Below are positions 11,452 through 22,145 of a stretch of DNA of 64,000 bases, in pieces. The position numbers and the translations under genes are program-made. Source of the DNA: Apodemus sylvaticus (Eukaryota > Chordata > Mammalia > Rodentia > Muridae); NCBI RefSeq assembly GCF_947179515.1, contig NC_067476.1, positions 58,679,300-58,743,299 on the forward strand, given 5' to 3'. A model generated the notes under the pieces. That model saw only the letters and a program-made list of their open reading frames with translations, ran no database searches and had not been told where the DNA came from. Positions within the stretch are counted from its first letter, which is position 1. Each line of letters opens with the position of its first letter.

Positions 11452-11992
11452 TACTCAGTTAATAGTCTGCTAGTGATGCAAAACTTTTCACATCAGTCAG
11501 GAAAATGTGTCCTTAATTATATCATAAAAGCTTTAAATATTTCTTATTAAACACTTAATTTTTAAAAGGTTAAAATATTTCTTGTGTTTCCTTATCTATA
11601 ATTGAGACAGTCTTGGTAGCTTATTACCAAGTACCATCCCTGCTTCACACAGGATGAAGGGGAGGAGGGGCAAAACCCTGAACATTCCTCAACTCGTGCC
11701 ATGGTAAACGCACAATTCCTGATTATCAGTGTAGCTATTTTTTAAAAGATAAGTATAGGCCTATATTTGAAAACATTCATTTTGATAAATGTGTCTATCT
11801 ATTACAATACAATGCTCGTTTAGGCTGAGCTAGCAAAGTGGTGCTTTGAAGGTAATTATTATGTTATCAAGACACACAATGATATTGTTTATCTTTAAGA
11901 GAACTCTCTCCTCTTTTTTTTTTTTTTGTTCCCTCACTGCTATTAAAAAATATTTCATTGGATGAAAATGTTACTGCTTGCTTCTCTTGTAC
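11452..11992. other. Unique AT-rich sequence
   Basis: Nothing recognised apart from a T-run near 11913-11928. Confidence 0.5.
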
Positions 11993-12213
11993 CTTATATC
12001 TTTTTTTTTTTTGTCTTTTTTTTTTATTTGATATAATTTATTTACATTTCAAATGATTTCCCCTTTTCTAGCCCCCCCCCCACTCCCCGAAAGTCCCGTA
12101 AGCCCCCTTCTCTTCCCCTGTCCTCCCTCCCACCCCTTCCCAGTTCCCCGTTCTGGTTTTGCCAAATACTGTTTCACTGAGTCTTTCCAGAACCAGGGAC
12201 CACTTATATCTTT
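11993..12213 (-). mobile_element. L1: Short 5'-truncated young L1, 3' UTR only
   Basis: The target duplication CTTATATCTTT (11993-12003 and 12203-12213) flanks about 200 bp that is the reverse complement of the young L1 3' UTR: a T-rich tail, 'ATTTACATTTCAAATGATTT', C-runs, and 'GTCTTTCCAGAACCAGGGAC'. No ORF2 sequence is included. The close match to the 27.4-kb L1 3' end marks it as a recent subfamily member. Confidence 0.9.
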
Positions 12214-13003
12214 ATTCAAGACAATTAGTATAAAGTTTCCCATTCAACTTTGTGCTTCCCAGTTTTATTAATTTGAAGCACCAGCTCCCCTGAAGAACAA
12301 GAAATATAAAAGATACGAGTAAGAAAAAAAATCTAATAAAATTAGAGAGAACAATGTCTTATTGACAAAAGTCCTTTACAAGTCTGTAATGGAGAGAAAA
12401 ACTCTAAAACTCTTTGCAAGCACATCTCCAAATCTAAATGAAACAAAATGCACATTTTTTTTAAAAAAATGCTAATCACTACTATTAACTTTAAAGAACT
12501 AATGACCTTTGAATAAGAACTTTGGTACATTTGTAGCATATAGAAAACTAAAAAGGCCACCACAGAGTTAATGTTAGCTCAACTGATGACAGTTTTACAA
12601 GGAAATCCTTTCATATTCGCCTAGAACTGAAGAGTCTCTTACTTCTTCTTCCAACAGAATGGGAAGAAGAGCATGCTATGGGATCCATTTTCTGCTAACC
12701 CAATGGCAAAGTGAGCCTGAGTTATATAGAATATATGCTGTAATGTACAGACTAAGGATGGGCTCAGATGGCTTTGATTTTTGGTAAATTTTAGTAAAAA
12801 TAAATTCTACATATTTTACTTTGTCTCTGTAGGGAACCTAAACGATACACAGAGAGATATAAAATATGTATGAGTAAATATGTAATAAGAAACATTTTGA
12901 TGACAAACAAAATGAATGTAAATTATATTCAGCACCATGTTTTTTAAAACTTGAATATTGTCTTGGGCTAGTGTAAGGACAGATTGTTTCAATGAGGTTA
13001 TTA
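12214..13003. other. Unique sequence, no feature seen
   Basis: AT-rich DNA with no repeat or gene recognised. Confidence 0.5.
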
Positions 13004-14131
13004 ACATGGGCACAGGGGAAAGTTCCTGAACAGAACACCAATAGCTTATGCTCTAAGATCAAGAATTGACAAATGGGATCTCATAAAATTACAAAGTTTC
13101 TGTAAGGCAAAGGACACTGTCAAAAGGACAAAACAGCAACCAACAAATTGGGAAAAGATCTTCCCCAATCCTACATCTGATAGAGGGCTAATATCCAATA
13201 TATACAAAGAACTCAAGAAGTTAGACCCCAGGGAACCAAATAACCCTATTAAAAAATGGGGTACAGATCTAAACAAAGAATTTTCACCTGAAGAAATTCG
13301 GATGGCCGAGAAGTACCTTAAGAAATGCTCAGCATCATTAGCCATTAGGAAAATGCAAATCAAAACAACCCTGAGATTTCACCTCACACTAGTCAGAATG
13401 ACTAAGGTTTAAAAACTCAGGAGACAGCAGGTGTTGACAAGGATGTGGAGAAAGAAGAACACTCCTTCACTGCTGGTGGGATTGTAAGATGGTACAACCA
13501 CTATGGAAATCAGTCTGGCGGTTCCTAAGAAAACTGGACATGACACTTCCAGAGGACCCTGCTATACCTCTCCTGAGCATATACCCAGAGGATTCCCCAG
13601 CATGCAATAAGGACACATGCTCCACTATGTTTATAGCAGCCTTATTTATAATAGCCAGAAGCTGGAAAGAACCCAGATATCACTCAATGGAGGAATGGAT
13701 ACAGAAAATGTGATATATATACACAATGGAGTACTATTCAGCAATTAAAAACAATGAATTCATGAATTTTTTAGGCCAATAGATGGAACTGTAAAATATC
13801 ATCCTAAGCGAGGTAACACAATCACAAAAGAATACACATGGAATGCAATCATCGATAAGTGGATATTAATTAGCCCTGAAGCTCTGAATACTGAAGATAC
13901 AATTAGCATATCAAATGATTCCCATGAAGAAGGAAGAAGAGGGCCCTAATCCTGGAAAGGCTTGATCCAGCATTGTAGGGGAGTACCAGGACAGAGAAAT
14001 GGGAGGGGGAAAGATAGGAGAATGGTTGGAGAGAAGAGGACTTATGGGACATATGGGAAGGGGGGAACTGGGAAAGAGAAAAGCTTTTGGATTGTAAACA
14101 AAGAATATAGAAAATAAAAATATATATTAAA
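13004..14131 (+). mobile_element. L1: 5'-truncated L1, ORF2 C-terminal part and 3' UTR
   Basis: Begins at 'CATGGGCACAGGGGAAAG', the ORF2 residue ~985 region, and reads on the + strand through the ORF2 C-terminus and 3' UTR to an A-rich tail at about 14131. ORF2 is broken: one open piece (13489-13713) encodes QPLWKSVWRFLRKL through GIYPEDSPACNKDTC to IQKM, then stops where the consensus has tryptophan. A clean target duplication was not found. The 3' UTR belongs to an older L1 type than the 27-kb element. Confidence 0.85.
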
Positions 14132-14454
14132 AAAAGTTACATAGATTGATCAAGAGAGACAGATAATACTTTAATCTCAGTTAAATTAGTAAAAGCATTT
14201 GATGGATTCCAAAGTCCATTTTTAAGCCCTGCTCAGATGCTCCCAGTTTTGAGACACCAACGATTCCTTTGTTCAAGTAAATTCTTCATGTGTGTTCCTG
14301 TCACTGAATTTACTTCCTGTTCTGATGTCACTCTATATATTCACACTATATATTCATTTGCATGTCTATCCTACAAGCTTCCCTTTGGTTTAATCTTCAA
14401 ACATTGCATTCATCTCTCATCTCATGTAGTATCCAGGAGAGAATTGCTTGCTTG
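14132..14454. other. Unique spacer
   Basis: No repeat or gene recognised. Confidence 0.5.
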
Positions 14455-15210
14455 AGAAGTGTTTAAAATCGGATTACCCAAGATTCAATTCACAGAATCA
14501 TATAAAGCCTAAGAAGAAGGAAGACCAAAATGTGGATGCTTCAGTGCTTTTTAGAAGGGTGAACAAAATACTCACAAGAAGAAATATGGAGACAAAATGT
14601 GGAGCAGAGACTGATGGAAAGGCCATTCCAGAGACTGCCCCACCTGGGGATCCATCCCATATACAGTCACCAAACCAGGAAACTATTGTGGATACTGGGA
14701 AGTGCTTGCTGATGGAAGCCTAATATGGCTGTCTCCTGAGAGGCCCTGCCAGAGCCTGACAGACTGAGGTAGAAGTTCATAGCCAACCATTGGACTGAGT
14801 TCAGGGGTTCCCAATGTAGGATTTGGAGAAGGAACTGAAGGGGGGTTTGCAGCCCCAAGGAGGGAACAACAATGTCAACAGGCCAGACCCCCCACCTGCC
14901 CCACCTGGAGCTCCCAGGAACTGGACCACCAACCAAAGAATACACATGGAGTGACTCCTGGTACTGGCAGAGGATGGCCCTGTTGGACATCAATAAGAGG
15001 AGAGGCCCTTTGGTCCTGAGGATGTTCGATGCCCCAATGTAGGGGAATGCCAGGGCAAGAGTGGGTAGATGGGGGAGCACCCTCATAGAGGTAGGTGGAG
15101 TAGGGATGGAATATGGGGCTTCCAAAGGGGAGACCTGGAAAGGGGAAAACATTTGAAATATAAATAAAGAAAATAAATATCCAATCAAAAGAAAAGAAGT
15201 GTTAAAACCA
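14455..15210 (+). mobile_element. L1: Lx-type L1, 3' UTR fragment
   Basis: An Lx 3' UTR: 'GGGGATCCATCCCATATACA', 'CCAACCATTGGACTGAGTTC', 'GAACTGGACCACCAACCAAA' and 'AATGCCAGGGCAAGAGTGGG', ending near 'AATAAATATCCAATCAAAAG'. The probable target duplication is AGAAGTGTT, at the left edge (about 14455) and after the tail (about 15197), with one extra T in the left copy. The 182-codon minus-strand frame through it (14667-15215) is antisense to the UTR and not a gene. Confidence 0.82.
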
Positions 15211-15215
15211 AGCAC

Positions 15216-15889
15216 ACCCTACTTAAAATGATAAATGATATACTGTGCATAGATAAGGATAGCAATTACTTGTATGAATATTTTCTTTAGCATTATTTCA
15301 TACTGCATGGGTAGGTATGTCCCCTTCATCAGAATATAGGTGTCCAACAGCATTGTCTTTTGATACTTCTTTGACAAAACTTTAGAAAGAACTGTGTATT
15401 TATTGTATGGTCCAGCGTTATCTTAATATTCGCCCTGAGAAACTGTTATTGCTTGTTTCAACTCATCCTATTTTTGTCATGTTTAGACAGTGGTTGCAAA
15501 TGGTTTAAGTAGTATAATAATGCAACAAATGAAAATTTCTACAAATTTTTTATTCCCATGATATCTCAATTAAAACATGTAATTGTACAGTAAACTAAAA
15601 CTCAACTCTTCAAAAAACTACACTTTCCCTCTGACAAACACAATATGCTTTCATCAAAGTATTCATACACTACTATAGTTATAATAAATTATATATAGTC
15701 TTGTGTTATTAAAGATCTTTATTATAAAGTTACATCTTAAGCATAAATCCAAAATTTTTCATAATACGTAAAATTTGTCCATTAATCACACAGATATGAT
15801 GATCTCCTATTGCTTTAATCTCCACATTGTAAATATATTACTATTCTATTGAAAATATTTTATACAATATATTCTAATCATGCTTTCTC
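15216..15889. other. Unique AT-rich sequence
   Basis: Strongly AT-rich, no repeat or gene recognised. Confidence 0.5.
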
Positions 15890-16240
15890 CTACCATGAAC
15901 CCTCCTATATCCTCTCTATCCATCCATCTTCATGCTCTTTGTTTTAGTCTCTTAAAAATAAACATACAAACAAAAGAACAAATACACCAGAATTAAAAAC
16001 AAAAGAAACACACACACACATATACTCACACACACACATACACAACCCCCCCAAACCTCACAAAATTGAAAAACATGATATAAAAGCAAAAGACTAAAAT
16101 GTCCCAAACAAAGCAATATGAGATAAAAAAGTCTATGTAAATAGTGCTGAGATCATTTTCTGTTGGCCATCTACTTCTCAGCCAACAGAATGGTTAATAT
16201 ACTCAGTGAGACTCTGTTGGAGAAAATTTATCTTTTCTTT

Positions 16241-16672
16241 ACAAGTGTATATCTACACAATGGAGTACTATTCAGCCATTAGAAACAATGAATTCATGAA
16301 ATTCTTAGGCAAATGGATGGAGCTAGAGAACATCATACTAAGTGAGGTAACCCAGGCTCAAAAGGTGAATCATGGTATGCACTCACTAATAAGTGGTTAT
16401 TAACCTAGAAAACTGGAATACTCAAAATATAATCCACACATCAAATGAGATACAAGAAGAAAGGAGGAGTGGCCCCTGGTTCTGGAAAGACTCAGTGAAA
16501 CAGTATTCGGCAAAACCAGAACGGGGAAGTGGGAAGGGGTGGGAGGGAGGATAGGGGAAGAGAAGGGGGCTTACGGGACTTTCGGGGAGTGGGGGGGCTA
16601 GAAAAGGGGAAATCATTTGAAATGTAAATAAATTATATCGAATAAAAAAATTAAAAAAAAAAACAAGTGTAT
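16241..16672 (+). mobile_element. L1: Young 5'-truncated L1 inserted in older repeat
   Basis: The target duplication ACAAGTGTAT (16241-16250 and 16663-16672) flanks about 412 bp of L1. The element encodes the last ~50 ORF2 residues in an open frame (YTMEYYSAIRNNEFMKFL to HSLISGY, stop at 16403). Its G-rich 3' UTR is nearly identical to that of the 27.4-kb element, and it ends 'ATATCGAATAAAAAAATT' plus an A tail. It belongs to the same young subfamily. Confidence 0.93.
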
Positions 16673-17036
16673 GTCAGTTGGAGAAAGCTTCTTGATTAGG
16701 GGCAGGAGCCTGTGTCCATTTCTCCCCTCAGTGCTAGTTCCCTATCTAGCTTGAACCTGTACATGCTGCTGATGTCTTTGTAAGTTCATATGTGCATCAA
16801 CCCTGTTGTGTTTTCTTGGAGTCATCCTTCCCCTCTGGCTCTTACAATCTCTCTTCCTCATGATTCCCTGAGGACTGTGGGGAGGGCTTAGTGAAGACAT
16901 CCCATTTAAGCCTGAGTGTTCTGAAGTCTTGCACTCTCTACACATTGTCCAGTTGTGGTCTCTGTGTTAGTTCCCGTCTTCTGCAGGAGAATGCTTCTCT
17001 GAGGATGGATGGTCGAGTGAGGTACTTACCTATGCC

Positions 17037-17468
17037 TGTCTTAGTTACTGTCCTATGCCTGGGAAGAAGCACCATGCTCAAGGCAACTTTTAGATTTTTT
17101 AAAAGCATTTATTTGGGAGCTGCTTAGAGTTTCAGAGGGTTAGGCGATTAATATCATAGTAGGGATCATGGAGGCAGTCATGGTGCAGAAGTAGCTGAGA
17201 AATTTATGTCTTGATCTGCTGGGAGCAGGGAGAGGGAGAGAGAGAGAGACAGAGAAGCAGAGAGACAGACAGAAAGAGAGAGAGGGGGGAGAGAGAGAGA
17301 GAGAGAGACTATGCCTGGTGTAGACTTTTGTAACCTCAAAGCTCACTGCCAGTGACATACCTGCTCCAACAAGCTACACTTCCTAATTCTTCCCAACAGT
17401 CCACCAACTGGGAATCAAACATCAATTATATGAGCCAATGGTGGCCATTCTTATTCTAAACATCACAA
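17037..17468 (-). mobile_element. MTD-like MaLR solo LTR, antisense, with (GA)n expansion
   Basis: The + strand shows the reverse complement of the LTR: 'TCTTAGTTACTG' at the 3' end, 'CACCATGCTCAAGGCAACTT', 'AGAGTTTCAGAGGGTTAG', 'CCACCAACTGGGAATCAAAC'. A GA-rich microsatellite (17231-17308) has grown where the sense LTR has its CT-rich segment, lengthening the copy to about 430 bp. Confidence 0.8.
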
Positions 17469-17823
17469 TGGAAACAGCAATATGTCACTAGGAGTCATTT
17501 TATGGCTATATGATTTTAATAGAACAATAGTATTTAGCTTTCTTCTAGTTCTTTGGTCTATTTAATCTTAGTTTTTTGGCCATCTGGCCATAGCATTGCC
17601 AGCTATGGGTTCCATCTTGTGAAGCAGTCCTTGAATCGAAATTGGAGAGTAGTTAGTTATCACAATGTTTGCCCCAGAGTATCTTGTATCCAGGTCATCA
17701 TAGTAGAGCCTTAGTGACTGACTTCTGTTAGGTAGGTCCTGCTTCTGAAAGCTTCTATGGCCACCCCAAATAATGCTATCAGCCTATAACTAAGAATTCA
17801 ACACACAAGTCTTTGGGAGTTTG

Positions 17824-17826
17824 TTT

Positions 17827-17866
<40 letters not shown>

Positions 17867-17869
17867 TTA
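17824..17869. repeat. (TTTA)n microsatellite
   Basis: About eleven uninterrupted TTTA/ATTT units. Confidence 0.97.
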
Positions 17870-17879
17870 ACAAAAGTGA

Positions 17880-18300
17880 GTCCCACAGGTTAGTCTATTT
17901 TGAATACTTGCTCCCTAATTGTTGGAACTGTTTGGGAAAGATGGGATGGTGTGCAGTTGGTGGAGGAGCTATGCCATTGGAGGGGGTGGAGCTACATACC
18001 ACACCACTTCTAGTTAGTAGCTCTCTCCTCTCTCTCTCTCTGTCTCTGTCTCTTTCTCTCTCTATCTGTCTCTCTGTCTGTGTGTGTGTGTGTGTGTGTT
18101 TGTGGTGTGTGTGTATGTGTGTCTGTCTGTCTGGTTCTCAATCTACTGCTCCAGCACTATGCCTGCCTCTTTGCTACCATGCTCCTCATCATGATGGTCA
18201 TAGATTCATCCTCTGAACCTGTAAGTCTCAATGAACACTTCCTTCTTTAAGTTGCTATGGTATTGTTGTCTCATGACAGTGATAGAAAAGTATCTTATCT
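17880..18300 (+). mobile_element. MTD-like MaLR solo LTR, sense, with CT/GT expansion
   Basis: Diverged sense LTR: 'TTTTGAATACTTGCTCCCTA', 'TGTTGGAACTGTTTGGGAAAG', 'CTACTGCTCCAGCACTATGC', 'ATGCTCCTCATCATGATGGT', 'CTCTGAACCTGTAAGTC'. A (CT)n then (GT)n block (about 18026-18130) sits in the usual CT-rich part. With the antisense copy at 17.04 kb it forms a loose inverted pair. Confidence 0.72.
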
Positions 18301-19191
18301 ATAACTATTAAAAGAGACATCCAGACTCTAACTCATTAGCGTCCATATAGTAAAACATGCTTTTTTATGTTATGTGCAGACTCTTACTCCTTTTACCATT
18401 GGTGATCAAAGACTGTTTCACTTTATTCTTCTCTTTAATTCTTTCTCTTTTTCCCATTTTAGAACACTAACAATTTGGCTTTCTTTACCAAGGCTCTTCT
18501 CCAGAAACATCACTAAGTTAATTTAATACTATTGGCACCAATAGAATTAACAATATCACAGCACTAAGTGTTTGAAGACTTGGCATTCATTTTTGGCTAA
18601 GTCTCACAATAAACACAGGCTCAATAGACATAAAATAAATCCAAGGAAGATTCATGTGCCATTGTTCTTGAAGCTGAAGGGCAGAAAATTTGAAATCTAA
18701 TGACTGCGTTAGAAGCTGTGGAGAGGATGGAACAACTAGCCATGGGTCCTAAGCCAAAGAGAGAAATAGGAGATGTTGTGGTAGCAGAGAGGGAACAAAC
18801 CACATTTAGTTGGAGACAGTGATAATGTGCTAAAAGTACAAGTATCTACTTGATGAAGTGTGTCCAGTTTTAATACACGACCTTGAATAGGGCTCAAGGG
18901 CAGTGAGGGTGAAGAGGTATCAGTGAGCAGAAGCAGATGAGCAGAAGCAGCTTTTGGGGAGTGGCTGTGTATTTGAGGATCCTTATGATACTTGTCAGAG
19001 AGTTGTCATAGATCACATGTATTTGTTTTTTCATATCAGAAAAACATCTTATATTCTCTCAGTATTGTGAACATTGAGATATAAAGTAAATGCTGTGTGT
19101 TTGAACAATTACTGAATCCAACAGTTCACCTCTGGGAGGCTGGAGCAGTGAGATCAGTTTCAGGTCCATCAGTAGTGGAGCCTCTGCACTG
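18301..19191. other. Unique sequence, no feature seen
   Basis: No repeat or gene recognised. Confidence 0.5.
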
Positions 19192-19271
19192 GCCCTTTAA
19201 GGCTCTATCCCTTTATGGCTCCAGCCCTTTATGACTCTGGTCCTTTATGGCTCTGGCCTTTTACAGCTCCA
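19192..19271 (+). repeat. 16-bp minisatellite, five units
   Basis: Five units of exactly 16 bp, such as TCCCTTTATGGCTCCA and GTCCTTTATGGCTCTG, with one to three differences each and no change in period across 80 bp. Confidence 0.9.
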
Positions 19272-19454
19272 TTTCTAGGCAGCCAACAGTCACATTTTAC
19301 TTCTCTAAAACTGAGGCCAATAAATAGTACAGTAGCATATTCCTCCAATGACTTTCTTTTATATGATGATAGACCAAGCTTTTACTGAACCTTTATTTTA
19401 AACTGTGGTACTGAGGCTTGAATGAATGGCCATCTGCATGGATGTGCCCACAAG

Positions 19455-19618
19455 GTGACATCCCCAGCCCCCGTTTGGCTTTTACGATTTGAAGACATGG
19501 CCTCACTAAGTCATGCAAGCAGGCCTTGAACTCACTCTGATGCTCAGGCTAGCCTTGAATTTTTCTATCTCGACCTCCCAAATAGTTGATACTTCAGGTC
19601 TAGGCCACCAGTCCCAGA
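19455..19618 (-). mobile_element. B1: B1 SINE, antisense
   Basis: Reads as the reverse complement of B1: 'CAGGCCTTGAACTCACTCTG', 'CAGGCTAGCCTTGAATTT', 'CGACCTCCCAAATAGTTGAT', 'CAGGTCTAGGCCACCAG'. 7SL-derived and considerably diverged. Confidence 0.8.
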
Positions 19619-20035
19619 ATGTTGAAGATTTATGTGTTATAATTCATTATAAAATAGACATTTAGAGTTGGTTGAAAATTTTCACATTATTATTCAATGC
19701 TAAACTTGAACATAAGATTCTTCATTGACAAAGTATCATTTATATAAGAATATTAAATGATACACATCTGAAATATGTCATTACTAAGAATGAAGAAAAC
19801 AAGGCAAGAGAAATCAAGTCAGAAAGGTCAGAAAGACAGATGGTATGGTATCTTTCTTTAGTTATGTTTTGTAAATGAAGGTAAGGGTATTTTTGAGTTC
19901 TAGTTTTCTCTACTGGAAACTGTGTTCATGGCTATGGACATTGGGGGAATCCTATGCACTGTAGAATTTGCTCCCTCTCCTCAATCCAGTTGGTGCTGTT
20001 TTAGAGACGTTTCTAGCATCTCTCACCTGATTATC
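19619..20035. other. Unique sequence, no feature seen
   Basis: No repeat or gene recognised. Confidence 0.45.
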
Positions 20036-20454
20036 TGTCTCCTGAGAGACTTAAGAGTGACAAATACAGAGGCTTGCAGCCAACCATTGAACTTAGCGCT
20101 GGGTCCTGGATGGAGGAGTTAGAGAAGGAACTGAAGGAGATGAGGCGTATGAAGCTCAATGGAGGGAATAAGTATCAACAGGCCAGACTTCCCGGAGTTC
20201 CCAGGAACTGGACCACCAACCAAAGAAAACACATGGAGTGACCCATGGAGCTGGCCATATATGTGGCAGAAGATGGCCCTGCTGGACATCAGTGAGAGGA
20301 GAGGCCCTTTGGCCTGAGGATGCTCCAGAGTAGGGTAATGCCAGGGTGGGAAGACAAGAGTGGGTGGGCGGATAAGGGAGCACCCTAATAGAGGCATGGG
20401 CAGGGGGAGACCTAGAAAGAGGAAAACATTTGAAATGTAAATAAAGAAATACAG
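20036..20454 (+). mobile_element. L1: Lx-type L1 3' UTR fragment without a clear A tail
   Basis: Matches the Lx 3' UTR ('CCAACCATTGAACTTAGCG', 'CCCAGGAACTGGACCACCAA', 'CATTTGAAATGTAAATAAAG'). It stops at 'AAAGAAATA' and runs straight into an ORF2 segment of another L1, so its tail was probably the target for the next insertion. Confidence 0.78.
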
Positions 20455-21070
20455 CTTCTGGTGGAATCACCATCCCTGATCTCAAGGTACACTACAGAGA
20501 AATCATGATTAAAAACTGCATAGTATTAGTACAGTGACTTGAAGGTAGATCAATGGAATAGAACTGAAGATGCAGAAATTAACCCACATACGTATGGTCA
20601 CTTGATCAGGAGCTAAAACCATGCAGTGGAAAAAAGACAGCATTTTCAACAAATGGTGCTGGTTCAACTGGCAGCCAACATGTAGAAGAATGCAAATTGA
20701 TCCATTCTTATCTCCCTGTAAAAAGCTCAAGTCCAAGTGGATCAAGGACCTCCAAATAAAAGGAGATATACTGAATCTAATAGAAGAGAAAGTGGGGAAG
20801 AGCCTCTAGCACATGGGCACAGGGGAAATTTTCCTGAACAGTACACAATAGCTTATGCTTTAAGATCAAAAATTGACAAATGGAACCTCATAAAACTGCA
20901 AAGCTTCTATAAGGCAAAGGGTACTGCCAATAGGACAAAACAGCAACCAAGAGATTGGAAAAAGATCTTTATCAATCCTACATCCAGTAAAGGGCTAATA
21001 TCCAATATATACAAAGAACTCAAGAAGTTAGAGTCCAGAGAACCATATATCCCTATTAAAAGTGAGGTTC
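20455..21070 (+). mobile_element. L1: L1 ORF2 fragment (residues ~866-1075)
   Basis: The + strand reads as ORF2 from the SGGITIPDLK-like region through QWKKDSIFNKWCWFNW and IDPFLSPCKKLKSKWIKDLQ to NIYKELKKLESREPYIPIK, broken by a frameshift and stop near 20810. It ends at a B2 SINE. The next L1 segment is from further upstream in ORF2, so the order is not collinear. Confidence 0.85.
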
Positions 21071-21255
21071 AGAGGGGCTGGAGAGATGGCTCAGAGGTTA
21101 AGAGCACTGACTTCTCTTCCAGAGGTCCTGAGTTCAAATTACAGCAACCACATGGTGGCTCACAGCCATCTGTAATGAGATCTGATGCTCTCCTCTGATG
21201 TGTCTGAAGACAACTACAGTGTACTTATATATAATAAATAAATCTTTTTAAAAAT
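21071..21255 (+). mobile_element. B2: B2 SINE, full length, sense
   Basis: Starts 'GGGGCTGGAGAGATGGCTCA', with RNA polymerase III box A/B-like parts inherited from its tRNA ancestor ('GAGGTTAAGAGCACTGACTT', 'GGTCCTGAGTTCAAATTACA'). It continues 'CCACATGGTGGCTCACAGCC', 'GTGTCTGAAGACAACTACAG', and ends in an AATAAATAAATCTTTTTAAAA tail. It lies exactly at a break in L1 order. Confidence 0.93.
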
Positions 21256-22145
21256 GGGCGTGGTATTGGTACAGTGACAGCCAAGTGGACCAATGGAATA
21301 GAATTGAAGACCCAGAAATGAACCCACATACCTATGGTCACTTGATCTTCAACAAAGAAGCAGAAAACATCCACAAAATAGAAACAGAATGAACACTACT
21401 CAACTCATTCTACGAAGCTACAATTACACTGATACCAAAACCACACAAAGATGCAACAAAGAAAGAGAACTTCAGGCCAATTTCCCTTATGAATATTGAT
21501 GCAAAAATACTCAATAAAATTCTTGCCAACCAAAAAACCCAGTATAGCTAAAACTATTCTCAACAGTAAAAGAACTTCTGGGAGAATCACTATCCTGGAC
21601 CTCAAGCAGTACTGCAGAGCAATAGTGTTAAAAAATGCATAGTATTGGTACAATGACAGGCAGGTAGATCAATGGAATAGAACTGAAGACCCAGAAATTA
21701 AACCACATACCTATAGTCACTTGATGTTTGGCAAAGGAGCTGAAACCATCCCATGGAAAAAAGATAACCTTTTTAACAAATGGTGCTGGTTCGACTGGAG
21801 ATCAGCATGCAGAAGATTGCAAATTGATCCATTTTTATCTCCTTGTACTAAGCTCAACTCTAAGTGGATCAAGGACCTCCACATAAAACCAGACACACTG
21901 AAACTAATAGAAAAGAAACTGGGGAAGACCCTTGACATGGGAACAGGGGAAAGTTCCTGAACAGAACACCAATAGCTTATGCTCTAAGATCAAGAATTGA
22001 GAAATGGGAACTCATAAAATTACAAAGTTTCTATAAGGCAAAGGACACCATCAAAAGGACAAATTGGCAACCAACAAATTGGGAATAGGCACGGGGAAAA
22101 GTTCCCATGTCCTCAAGGGTCTTCCCCAGTTTCTTTTCTATTAGA
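21256..22145 (+). mobile_element. L1: Scrambled L1 ORF2 segments with micro-inversion
   Basis: Consecutive blocks come from different parts of ORF2: 21256-21375 (residues ~885-922), 21376-21535 (~497-551, FRPISLMNIDAKILNKIL), and 21536-22085 (~851-1035). A 39-bp piece in opposite orientation (22106-22144, antisense of the LIEKKLGKTLEDM region) follows. It is bracketed by a near-duplicate of about 47 bp (22059-22105 and 22145-22192). Residue numbers refer to the intact ORF2 at 27.6-31.4 kb. All blocks are non-functional. Confidence 0.8.

Larger units (their letters stand above)
15890..17820. mobile_element. Old rodent interspersed repeat, probably LINE-related, interrupted twice
   Basis: I recognise this as a sequence repeated widely in murid genomes: '(A)CATTTTCTGTTGGCCATCTA', 'CCCTGTTGTGTTTTCTTGGA', 'CTCACTCTCTACACATTG'-like and 'GGGTTCCATCTTGTGAAGC'. 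I cannot assign it firmly; an old L1 5' or 3' flanking region is my best guess. It is split by a young L1 (16241-16672) and an MTD LTR (about 17037-17468), so it predates both. A CA-rich patch lies at 16010-16043. Confidence 0.45.

Noticed and set aside
17821..18216. 131-codon frame on the + strand
   Set aside because: Runs through (TTTA)n, an MTD LTR and CT/GT microsatellites; serine/leucine and cysteine/valine repeats only.
21071..21140. tRNA gene
   Set aside because: The tRNA-like boxes belong to the B2 SINE head; the cloverleaf is not conserved. The same holds for the ID-like, B3 and B4 heads at 46.4, 52.6, 55.0 and 59.9 kb.
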